Shown piece after piece: positions 44,883 through 54,811 of a DNA stretch of 64,000 nucleotides. The translations under genes were made by a program, and so were the position numbers. The notes under the pieces were generated by a model. That model had not been told where the DNA came from, did no database searches, and saw only the letters and a list, made by a program, of their open reading frames with translations. Source of the DNA: Symsagittifera roscoffensis. Lineage: Eukaryota > Xenacoelomorpha > Acoela > Convolutidae. Location: assembly GCF_963678635.1 (NCBI RefSeq), contig NC_087064.1, forward strand, positions 11,888,819-11,952,818, in the 5' to 3' direction. Position 1 is the stretch's first letter. Each line of letters begins with the position of its first letter.

Positions 44883-46487
44883 TTTACCTCATTAGATTTG
44901 AAGTATGCCTTCAGTCAATTACCCCTCAGTTACCCGTCAGTTACCAGTAGTCACTGTAATTTCAATATCTTGTGTGGGGATGCTACGGGGACCTATCGGT
45001 TTAAGACTTGGTTCTATTATTTGACTGATATGCCAACCGAGTTCCAGAAGGCGATGGATTGTACCTTACAAGGACTGGAAGGTGTAATTTGTTACTTGGA
45101 CGACATTTTAGTAGTCACGAAGGGAGACGTTCAAGAAGATAAAAATTTGGCCGAGAAAGTGATGCAGAGGCTCGATGCAGAAGGCTGGGCACTGAAGTTT
45201 CGTAAGTGTGAATTTTCGGTAAACCAGTTAACTTGGCTAGGTTACGTTATAAATGAGGACGGTTATTCTCCAAAATTTTCAAATATTGACGCGATCCAAT
45301 CACTTAAACCCCCCAGAACTTTGAAACAGCTTCATTCGTTTATGGGGACGCTAAATCATCTACAACGGTTCATACCTGACTTACATACTTATACAGTTCA
45401 TTTTCGAGAATCTTTAAAGGCATGTAATAAACAGTCTTTTCGGTGGGATGAGGAACAAGATAATGCCTTCAAGAGTATAATCAATCTGGTGGCTAAAATC
45501 CCCCATTTGTTCCATTATGACTCTTCAAAAAAGTCTCGAGTAAAATGTGACGCTAGTCATAACGGGCTAGGAGCATGTCTCGAACAGGAGATTGAACAGG
45601 GAGTTTGGGCTCCAACTGCGTTTGCTTCGCGTTTTCTCAATAATGCCGAAACGAAGTATAGTACAAATGAATTAGAGTTGTTAGCACTCGTTTGGGCGTG
45701 TGAACACTTTCGTATGTATTTGTTGGGTAATTGTTTTCAAGTGTTAACGGACCATAAAGCTATTATTTCGGCACTGAGTGAAACTATAATAACAAGTCTT
45801 ATCAGTCGCGCCTTTCGCGTTGGGCGGATCGGCTGTTACCCTTTGATTTCGAAGTTATTCATGTCCCTGGGGTTACATTAGGCATTGTAGACTATTTGTC
45901 TCGCTATCCTACCTTTTCGGCTCCAGCACCTTCAATTTACGATGAACTTTTTGTTGTTAAGTTCATTGAGGCTTTTAATTCAGCCTTGACATTTATCAAT
46001 TCACTTAAAGTGATTCATTCAGACGACGGTTTATGTTCTCCGTCGCAAGAGGGCGTTGTTCTTCAAACTCGGAAACCAAATCGTCCTTTCGACCAATCAA
46101 ATCACTTTATGCAAATTCGTGCTTTAAGTTTCTCACCGAGAGAGGGCGTCGAGTTATGCTGTTTAAGTGCTGACCAATCAGAAACGGGTATGCTAATTAA
46201 TAATCGTAGACCGGTTTCGCTCGCTTTAAATCATTGTCTCCTACCTGAATTGCTAAAAGACAGTCACAACTCTTTCTTCTCATCTTTTTCTTATTCAACA
46301 ACTCAAACTCATAACCTCATCATGAACTCCTCTCATCTTATTGTACCACCAGATACTTCCCCTCAACCTACTGCCGACGACTCACATTCTCAACTAGTTC
46401 ACACTGACTCACAACCACTACTCAACTCGGCGGCGGAACAAACAGACCTCCTCTCGTTTGTGGAAAACTTTCCTTTGAGTTCCCCGA
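44883..46487 (+). pseudogene. Pol copy 1: RT palm, RNase H, tether
   Basis: The same frame continues after the TAG: SLDLKYAFSQL, a diverged FYYLTDMP, the catalytic YLDD at 45093-45104, then RNase H with KCDASHNGLGACLEQE and LTDHKA. A one-base frameshift near 45780-45786 moves the frame; downstream LSRWADRL and VDYLSRYP are in the new frame. It then runs through a Ser/Thr-rich linker into the start of copy 2 without a stop. Confidence 0.88.
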
Positions 46488-48658
46488 TCTCGTCTAGTGG
46501 TTGGAAACTAGAGGAGGCTAGTTTCCTTGTTTCCGAGAATCGAACCCGAAATCTGTTGGGCTTAGATTTGCAAGATCAACTAGGCGTGGTGACTACTCAA
46601 CTGAGGGCAGAACACGTTCAGCAGCTTGAAGTTAAGGATCAAGACCCGACTTCCAACTATTGGAGTTCTTTCTTCGCCAGGAAATATGCTCATGTGTTCA
46701 GTCGATTAGGAAAATCCAAAAATTACAAAGTGTTCACAAATTTTAAGTACCCTCTGGTACCGCGTCAAGTTAAAGGACGTAAAGTCCCGATTCATATCCA
46801 GGATAGAGTCGCTAATGAGATCAAACAATTGGTGAAGCAGGGTCACATCGAGAAACTGGATAAATGTACGACCGAATATTTCATAGTGCCCATTGTGTTG
46901 ACAGCCAATAAGGATGGCTCGATCAAACTTGCCTTAAATGCTAAGCCGATGAATGCGCAAATCTGGAAGAATAAATACCAGATGCCAAATATTCATGAGC
47001 TTATTGATTCGGCGGCTCAGATAATCACCAAAGATGTACCTGGTAAGGTTTAGTTTACCTCATTAGATTTGAAGTATGCCTTCAGTCAATTACCCCTCAG
47101 TTACCCGTCAGTTACCAGTAGTCACTGTAATTTCAATATCTTGTGTGGGGATGCTACGGGGACCTATCGGTTTAAGACTTGGTTCTATGGTTTGACTGAT
47201 ATGCCAACCGAGTTCCAGAAGGCGATGGATTGTACCTTAAAAGGACTGGAAGGTGTAATTTGTTACTTGGACGACATTTTAGTAGTCACGAAGGGAGACG
47301 TTCAAGAAGATAAAAATTTGGCCGAGAAAGTGATGCAGAGGCTCGATGTAGAAGGCTGGGCACTGAAGTTTCGTAAGTGTGAATTTTCGGTAAACCAGTT
47401 AACTTGGCTAGGTTACGTTATAAATGAGGACGGTTATTCTCGAAAATTTTCAAATATTGACGCGATCCAATCACTTAAACCCCCCAGAACTTTGAAACAG
47501 CTTCATTCGTTTATGGGGACGCTAAATCATCTACAACGGTTTATACCTGACTTACATACTTATACAGTTCATTTTCGAGAATCTTTAAAGGCATGTAATA
47601 AACAGTCTTTTCGGTGGGATGAGGAACAAGATAATGCCTTCAAGAGTATAATCAATCTGGTGGCTAAAATCCCCAATTTGTTCCATTATGACTCTTCAAA
47701 AAAGTCTCGAGTAAAATGTGACGCTAGTCATAACGGGCTAGGAGCATGTCTTGAACAGGAGATTGAACAGGGAGTTTGCGCTCCAACTGCGTTTGCTTCG
47801 CGTTTTCTCAATAATGCCGAAACGAAGTATAGTACAAATGAATTAGAGTTGTTAGCACTCGTTTGGGCGTGTGAACACTTTCGTATGTATTTGTTGGGTA
47901 ATTGTTTTCAAGTGTTAACGGACCATAAAGCTATTATTTCGGCACTGAGTGAAACTATAATAACAAGTCTTATCAGTCGCGCCTTTCGCGTTGGGCGGAT
48001 CGGCTGTTACCCTTTGATTTCGAAGTTATTCATGTCCCTGGGGTTACATTAGGCATTGTAGACTATTTGTCTCGCTATCCTACCTTTTCGGCTCCAGCAC
48101 CTTCAATTTACGATGAACTTTTTGTTGTTAAGTCCATTGAGGCTTTTAATTCAGCCTTGACATTTATCAATTCACTTAACGTGATTCATTCAGACGACGG
48201 TTTATGTTCTCCGTCGCAAGAGGGCGTTGTTCTTCATACTCGGAAACCAAATCGTCCTTTCGACTAATCAAATCACGTTATGCAAATTCGTGCTTTAAGT
48301 TTCTCACCGAGAGAGGGCGTCGAGTTATGCTGTTTAAGTGCTGACCAATCAGAAACGGGTATGCTAATTAATAATCGTAGACCGGTTTCGCTCGCTTTAA
48401 ATCATTGTCTCCTACCTGAATTGCTAAAAGACAGTCACAACTCTTTCTTCTCATCTTTTTCTTATTCAACAACTCAAACTCATAACCTCATCATGAACTC
48501 CTCTCGTCTTATTGTACCACCAGATACTTCCCCTCAACCTACTGCCGACGACTCACATTATCAACTAGTTCACCCTGACTCACAACCACTACTCAACTCG
48601 GCGGCGGAACAAACAGACCTCCTCTCGTTTGTGGAAAACTTTCCTTTGAGTTCCCCGA
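46488..48658 (+). pseudogene. Pol copy 2 (tandem duplicate of 44317-46487)
   Basis: Repeats protease end, RT, RNase H and linker, with about 21 differences seen over 2171 bp (about 1%). It shares the RT stop (TAG at 47051-47053) and the RNase H frameshift with copy 1. It differs by having FYGLTDMP, the usual gypsy form, and by its own stop TAA at 48265-48267 where copy 1 has CAA. YLDD is at 47264-47275. The join 46483-46487 carries a 5-bp CCCGA microhomology. Confidence 0.92.
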
Positions 48659-49893
48659 ACTTCCAACGACCGAGCCCGCGTCCCACAATGAGATCTCATC
48701 ATTTAGGACAAATCTCTCGTCTGGATCAGGTACGTCAACACAATCGGACCCGGGAGCGTGCAGTGAAGACTCGTTTTGTTGCCACCAGGACAGTCTCAAG
48801 AAAGGAGGAACACAGCCAACTATTGGAGGCTATGAGGAGGTGCCGCTTATCACGACCGGGGAAAATTCATACTGCTGCTAAAGTTGGCGTGTTTGCTGTT
48901 AACGGTGGCAAACCTATCCTCTCAAAGTCCAAGAAAGAAATTGTGGGACTACCAGGTTTGTTCGACGTCGATCTTTTAGCAGAGCTCACGGAGGAAGATC
49001 TTTTCCTGGGCCCGATGAGACGGGCTATTATCAATAAGGATGTTACCAGCTTCAAAAAACTCGGGGCTTACATGGCTCAGTTCTGGCCCAAGGCAGCGGT
49101 TGTCAATAATTGTGTGATAATTGACAATAAATTGGCCATTCCGGAAGCTTTGAGGCAAGCCGTCCTTGCCCGTCTTCATCGGTCTCATCCTGGACAAGAG
49201 GCCATGATGTCAGCCTCAGAGTACATTTAGTGGCCGTTTTTAAACCGACAGATTGTCGATACCTGCGAGAAATGCCGCGAATGCACGTTGTATGGTAAGA
49301 ACCTTAAGCCTGTTAAAAATTTTCATACCGCTCAACCTTTACCTAATTTAACGGGGCCAAATCAGGAATTACAGTTAGATTTTGCTGGTCCTATTTTGGA
49401 TGACAAAAGTCTGAAGATATTCCTCTTAGTAGCTATTGATCGTTTCTCGAAGTTTCCTTCCGTCCTTATTACGAAAACTACTGGGGCTAAGAAGGTTACT
49501 AAGTTCCTTAAATCTTATATTCGAATTCATGGGTTACCTCATTCTATCAGGACTGATCATGGCTCTGGGTTTAAAAACGATTTAGTACAACAATTTTGTT
49601 CTAGTCGAGGTATTAAACATATCCTTTCTCCCCTTGGAGATCATCGAGGTTCTGGTCTCGTTGAACGTATGATACAGACTATAAAACGCAAGTTGGGCAC
49701 GGAGAAACTTGATCCTAATTTTGATAATTTTAAAGAGGTACTCCATCGGATAGTAGAAGACATTCGCAAGAGTAATCATTCTACACTTAAGAGCTCGCCT
49801 TTTGAGTTGCATTTTGGACGTAATCCAAATACTGAGTGGTCACAAGGTTTTAATAATGTCGTTAATTCTGATACTTCAGCACAAAGACTCTAG
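48659..49893 (+). pseudogene. Pol: integrase zinc finger and catalytic core
   Basis: After a basic linker, the HHCC zinc finger is visible as RLHRSHPGQ (about 49170-49196) and CEKCREC (49264-49284), with TAG at 49228-49230 between them where relatives often have Trp. The catalytic core has Asp in LDFAGP (49378-49380), Asp in RTDHGSGF (49555-49557) and Glu in LVERMIQTIK (49663-49665), the spacing D-x35-E. FELHFGRNP closes the core. A further TAG ends this part at 49891-49893. Confidence 0.92.
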
Positions 49894-51250
49894 CGCAACC
49901 TCTTAACGCCGGATCAAATTGCTAGCCAGGACTACAGTCATGATCGTGCCAAGGTGGTGCCGAGAGGAAGTGCCAGCCCTCAGTTTGCCCCACGTTTCAA
50001 CCCTATGTTTTCTCTGGAGGGAAATGTTGCTGAGAGTGAGCCTTACAAAGCGCTAGCAGATCTTGCTCGGGCGGCTAATAAATGGACACAGTACAAGAGA
50101 AACCTTCCGCCGGATGGGGGCAAAGGAGTCCTTCAAGAGTTGTCGAGTCGTCACTCAGATTTGGCTCATTCGCTCAAAACAGGCGTTTCCCACATAACAC
50201 TCTGCTTTGCGGAGGATCGATCAGTCATCACGCCCCCAGGGGCTCAGGCTAGTGTCCGTCGTTTACCGACTCTACAACCCCGTCGCCAGTCCCAAACAAG
50301 TAAATTGGAAACTCTTCTCTTATCCGATCCTAGCCGTGTCAGAGTATTTAGAAAAATTATAGATCGTCAGTCTGGCAAACCTCTTTTTAAGCTTGCAAAA
50401 TTCAAGATTACTCGCATTGCCGATCACACTTATGTTACTGACAAAGGAAAAGTTTATCGAAAAAACCATGTTTGTCTTAAGCTTAACTTCCGTAATAACA
50501 TTTCAGCAACTCAAAGCACATAAGGTGATTGCCTTCAAACACCAGGACCGTCTTCACGAAGTGTGGGGAAAAAAGCCAGTTACTCGTTCGTCTCAACCAA
50601 CTCTGTTAGAGAAACGCCCGGATGACACTAGTGTATCACAACCGATAGTGGTGGATCTCACTATTGACTCGTCAAATGATGGTTCCTCTGGCCAGAATAC
50701 TCTGCAAATGGTTCGGGAATCTACCCCAGTGGAGAAGCGACCAAGGCTACAGGACGACTTGCTGCCAGTCAAGTTTGCTGACTCGCCTTTTCCTCCGAAT
50801 CAGTCTCCAATGGATACTCTCGTCTCTTCTCCGCCTATCACACAGTCTGTTAACCCCACAGCAGCGAATGCCCGTTCTGAGTATTCTTCACCTGCTGATG
50901 TCGCTCCAGAGGGTTTTGTTCAACCCGCACAGCATGTACCTCCAGATTCATATTCGTCATATCCTTCTCTTTCTCTCCCAGCTCAACCTGTAGTGGATGA
51001 CTCGGAAGCTGTCAAGACCTCATCGCGTAGCAAAAAGGCTATGAAATTCTTCGAGGACCCGTTACGGCACTCCGTTAAAATTGTAGAAGAAGACACGCTA
51101 TTGGGGGAGGAGGCTGGTGACTTACCCTCTCAGAGCCTTATTCCGTCCTCGCATTCGCCTAGAAGGCCACTTATTCGTGACCGACCCCAACTGGTTTTGC
51201 CGGAAGCGTCGTTCTCCTCATTAATGAATAAAACTCAAGATGAAAATTGA
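49894..51250 (+). pseudogene. Pol C-terminal extension with SUMO-interacting-like motif
   Basis: Open in one frame to 50523, with a basic GPY-like end (DHTYVTDKGKVYRKNHV), and then in the next frame from about 50400 to the TGA at 51248-51250, so one frameshift or frame overlap lies near 50470-50520. The second part is long, disordered, Ser/Pro-rich and acidic, and carries PIVVDLTIDSSND at 50642-50680, then EKRPRLQDD. No chromodomain, signal peptide or membrane segment is visible. A separate third ORF starting at ATG 50468 is possible but less likely. Confidence 0.7.
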
Positions 51251-51307
51251 CTGTCTATCTACCAAACTATTCAAAACTTTTGCAAAACTTTATATTATCT
51301 TTATTTT

Positions 51308-51339
51308 AGCACCCTGCCTTTTTGCGGGATAGGGGTGCT
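51308..51339 (+). other. Possible 3' UTR stem-loop of the LTR element
   Basis: AGCACCC and GGGTGCT form a perfect 7-bp inverted repeat around a CTTTTTG-containing loop, 58 bp after the pol stop. An inner alternative pairing CCTGC/GCGGG is also possible. Role unknown. Confidence 0.4.
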
Positions 51340-51413
51340 ATCTATTTAATGCTTCTCTTAGTGCAGTTTGCTTATTACAAAATTTTTGTTTTCTTTCCAA
51401 AAATTTTCCCTTC

Positions 51414-51422
51414 CGCGGGGAA
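51414..51422 (+). other. Polypurine tract of the LTR element
   Basis: GCGGGGAA sits directly before the 3' LTR's TGTCA, the position of the plus-strand primer. It is short and interrupted by a C, which is common in this class. Confidence 0.65.
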
Positions 51423-51719
51423 TGTCAAGAGGCGGCCTTCGGTACCTCGTTTACTCATTGCCTTTTTGCAGCCATGCTGCTGATTTCACTACCAATCGTG
51501 TTCAAGGCCACCGGCTTGGCCTATATTGAGTGTCACGCTGTGTGTGGTCACTCTGTTGTTTGATACATCGTTTGCTAGATGTATGCCTTATTCTATGTTT
51601 CCTCTTAGTCAGAGTTTGACCAACAAATATTAAATTGGAACCAAGAATATAAACAACTAATTTATCAATTCACTATTACGAGCAACCAAGTTTTGTCCTC
51701 TAAATCTCGGCAAATGTCA
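51423..51719 (+). repeat. 3' LTR
   Basis: 297 bp, TGTCAAGAGGCGG... to ...CTCGGCAAATGTCA, the same length as the 5' LTR. Confidence 0.95.
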
Positions 51720-51724
51720 ATGCT

Positions 51725-52330
51725 AGTTCTTTAACTCTCAAAATCTACATCGAAACTGACGTATCTATTTATTTTTTGACATTTTGAAGAGTGCACGGGG
51801 TGTATTTTATTCTCAGAAAACTTTAATTTGATGTGCTGAGCTCAAATATAAAATACTTTTTTTACCTGTGATTCATTTTTTGCTAATTTATGAGGGTTTG
51901 AAAATTGTCAACTCGCCATAATCATCGCGCGATTTGCTTCAGGCTTAATAGCATGTAAAAGTACATTTGAAATGGAAAGTTTTACTTTTGGGGAAATTAG
52001 AAAAGGGCCAAATTGACTGTAGCTCTTTCCTTGAAACCCAATTGCAACTAATTTTTCCCAGATATGCAAAATTTTGTGATGTTTTTTTGTCATTTGGATC
52101 AAAACGCTAATTCGGATCATTGTAAAGTTTTAAATTTTTGATTTCTTAATAGTTGTCGAAACATGTGGATTTCTTTCTAGTGGTCGAAATGTTTTTTCTT
52201 TACAGAGCAAATGATTTTGCTACTGTTCAGGCATTGTTTAATTTTAATCCCATGTCTTTTATGTTGCTGTTCGAAACATATTGTCTCCAAATGTTGTTCA
52301 CTCAACCATACTATAGTTGACCTCTTTTAG
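51725..52330. other. AT-rich sequence right of the LTR element
   Basis: No gene or repeat was recognised. The last 10 bases, CCTCTTTTAG, are a good acceptor for the candidate exon at 52331. Confidence 0.5.
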
Positions 52331-52413
52331 GGCCGGCCGCCTCCCCAATCACAGTGCGTGCCGGAAGAAGTTCACTGAGGGGTGTTCTTCAATCTTCGAT
52401 TCGCCCAGAGAAT
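52331..52413 (+). CDS. Candidate exon of an unrecognised gene
   Basis: A GC-rich 83-bp island in AT-rich surroundings, bounded by CTCTTTTAG and GAGAAT|GTACGC. Two forward frames are open: one reads SPITVRAGRSSLRGVLQ, the other LPNHSACRKKFTEGCSS. With phase-1 input from 36277-36370 the first would be used. No domain was recognised. Composition and splice-like borders are the only support. Confidence 0.4.
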
Positions 52414-53172
52414 GTACGCAATTAGCTTGCTTTTCCTTCACAGTTTTGAACTCTATTTGTACTGACCGTTAGATTCTTCTGGTTTTGGTTTTTTTTATTA
52501 TGTTCTCGGATCATTCGCTTAGAGGGGCTTAATTGTGTACTTGTTTAACCTAATTAGCCAAAGATTGAGTTCAAACTTATAAACGTGGAAACACATCTGG
52601 TGGACGTCTTGGCTGTTGAAATTAAGTCAAATCACTGAAACGGAATGTGCTGAAAACTCGGTCATTCAATTTGGGTTGCAATAGTTCGGCACATTACTTT
52701 TAAGATACAACAAGAAGCTCAAATCAATTATGTTGCCTTCTACCTATCTGACTAATTAACGGTCTAGCTTGCTGCTCTTCAATCAGTTCAAAATCTAATT
52801 AGATTCCAGATAATTTATCAAATCTTACCAAATAAACCCTCTAATTTTTTTTCTCAAATATCCGTTATTCGGCTCTTTTCCATTCCCACTTTTCAAAGTT
52901 TCTATTTTTAAAGATATTTTACCTGTTATTATAGCTAAACGTGTGATGTTGCGGTGTAAAGTATGAAGAAAAAATCGTTTTTTGCTTCTGTTTTATTGTG
53001 ATTGACATGAACTGTTTTTTTGTTTATTCAAATCAAATTAGATGACCGGCCAAAATGAAATTTGTAATTTATACTTGTATTGCGGGAAGTCGCTTTTACA
53101 CATTTTCTCTATTGTTGAGGTTTGAAAAGACAATGCTCTCAGCAGATGGCTTCGTGTTTTTTTCTCATTTAG
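52414..53172. other. AT-rich sequence between candidate exons
   Basis: No coding, RNA or repeat signal was recognised. Confidence 0.45.
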
Positions 53173-53203
53173 GAATGTCAGTATGCTGAATCCTTCCAGC
53201 AAG
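53173..53203 (+). CDS. Candidate 31-bp microexon
   Basis: ECQYAESFQQ between TTCTCATTTAG and CAAG|GTACAAG. Its phase fits 52331-52413 read in its first frame. Very short, so chance is a serious alternative. Confidence 0.22.
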
Positions 53204-53258
53204 GTACAAGATTTTTCATTTTCCTCTCTCGTAAAATATTTAAGTTAAGTTTGAATTA

Positions 53259-53670
53259 ACACTAGAGGTCAGCTTAGTGTATTATAACGAACCTTCTTTT
53301 TTCTAAACTAACTACTCGCAAATAAAAGTGTTCATTAAAAGTGTCCACTTAATTGGAAATTTCACTGCAGCATTGGAAATTGCATAGAATCTGTTTTCAG
53401 CTTTATTTGTGGCTGTGTTTTTTTGTGGCTGTGTTGTGGCTGTGCTTTTTTGTGGCTGTATTTGTGGCTGTTTATTGGCTGTGTTTAAGTGTAATTCTCT
53501 CCGTCCGTGACTGAGTGGTTAGAGTTGTTGACTTTTAATCACTAGGTTGCAAGTTCGAATCTCTAACAAGGCTGATTTTTTTTTTTACTAATTCGAGGCT
53601 TATTTCTAATTTTTAAAATTGAAATTTATAGAGCTGCTTTTTGTCGTGTTCTCGCTGGTGTTTTAGATAC
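53259..53670 (+). repeat. Composite repeat family B with internal tRNA-like module, copy 2
   Basis: Collinear with 20975-21350: TACTCGCAAATAAAAGTG, GTCCACTTAATTGG, GCAGCATTGGAAATT, then an expanded TTTGTGGCTGTG microsatellite (about 53400-53483), the tRNA-like module (53502-53574), a T-run with TAATTCGAGGC, and TATAGAGCTGCTTTTTGTCGTGTTCTCGCT. The terminal hairpin is missing here. Confidence 0.75.
53502..53574 (+). other. tRNA-like module with good A and B boxes
   Basis: A box TGACTGAGTGG and B box AAGTTCGAATCT, 34 bp apart, with an anticodon-loop-like CTTTTAA between them. The acceptor ends do not pair fully and no separate terminator was placed, so it is taken as part of the repeat, not as a tRNA gene. 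Confidence 0.55.
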
Positions 53671-53750
53671 ACATGCAATTAGCCAGCTTTATCAAATTGG
53701 AACATAATCTTATTTTCCACCTGGACAACTTTTAAAGCAGGTTCCGTGAA

Positions 53751-54797
53751 GCACTTCAAATGTATGCTTTGTTGTTGGTACAATTCCTCTCTTGTTCGGC
53801 TCAATGTAAACGACTACGACTCAGTTCAAATCCGACCAGAATCTGATTCTTTTTTCGAATCTAGGAAAAATCCACGCAGAAGAAAATAGTCGAACAATTG
53901 CTTGTTTGTTTATGTTTTGTTGCCACAGCACTGATATTTCTTCTGTTTAAAAACTTTTCACTATATTTAACATACATTCTGACAGATTTTTTTGTTTTTA
54001 ATTTATCCATTTTTCTTATTTGAAATGTTTCTTTTTTAGTTTTCTTTTTGCTCAAAAGATTTGTTGAGCTGAAATGGTTTTAGCATAAAAAATAATAATT
54101 TAGTAGCTGAATTTTTAGTGACATCTATTGATGCATTTTTTACACTTGCGAAAACAACTTCTTATATCTGAAAGTGAAATTATAGTTACTTTATTAGTGA
54201 ATTGTAGCATCTTCAAGACTGTACTGTAGAGTCTAGAATTTGAGTCTCAGTCGGACCTTTTATAATTTCGTGCATACTCAAAAATACAAGGTCCGACTGA
54301 GACTCAAATTCTAGACTCTACAGTACAGTCTTGAAGATGCTACAATTCACTAATAAAGTAACTATAATTTCACTTTCAGATATAAGAAGTTGTTTTCGCA
54401 AGTGTAAAAAACGCATCAATAGATGTCACTAAAAATTCAGCTACTAAATTATTATTTTTTATGCTAAAACCATTTCAGCTCAACAAATCTTTTGAGCAAA
54501 AAGAAAACTAAAAAAGAAACATTTCAAATAAGAAAAATGGATAAATTAAAAACAAAAAAAATCTGTCAGAATGTATGTTAAATATAGTGAAAAGTTTTTA
54601 AACAGAAGATATATCAGTGCTGTGGCAACAAAACATAAACAAACAAGCAATTGTTCGACTATTTTCTTCTGCGTGGATTTTTCCTAGATTCGAAAAAAGA
54701 ATCAGATTCTGGTCGGATTTGAACTGAGTCGTAGTCTTTTACATTGAGCCGAACAAGAGAGGAATTGTACCAACAACAAAGCATACATTTGAAGTGC
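53751..54797. repeat. Near-perfect ~510-bp inverted repeat with 28-bp spacer
   Basis: Left arm 53751-54259 (GCACTTCAAATG... to ...GTCGGACCTT), spacer 54260-54287, right arm 54288-54797 (AAGGTCCGAC... to ...CATTTGAAGTGC). Only about four differences were noticed between the arms (about 99% identity). The spacer's last 17 bases, TGCATACTCAAAAATAC, recur directly at the outer edge of the right arm (54795-54811). No terminal repeats or target duplications of a transposon were found. Open frames inside are mirror images of each other. Confidence 0.92.
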
Positions 54798-54811
54798 ATA
54801 CTCAAAAATAC

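Larger units (their letters stand above)
42589..51719 (+). mobile_element. Ty3/gypsy-type LTR retrotransposon, 9.1 kb, disabled
   Basis: Two 297-bp LTRs (42589-42885 and 51423-51719) start TGTCA and end TGTCA. The flanks are ATACT (42584-42588) and ATGCT (51720-51724), a 5-bp target duplication with one mismatch. Order is gag with two zinc knuckles, protease, RT, RNase H, then integrase, so integrase follows RNase H as in Ty3/gypsy. A 2171-bp part of pol is tandemly duplicated (44317-46487 and 46488-48658). No env-like ORF with signal peptide or membrane segment was seen. Internal stops and frameshifts make it non-autonomous now. I counted about eight LTR differences by eye, roughly 2.7%. Confidence 0.95.

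Noticed and set aside
50393-51250. Separate env-like or accessory third ORF of the LTR element
   Set aside because: No signal peptide, membrane segment or glycoprotein-like Cys pattern; better read as the frameshifted continuation of the pol tail.
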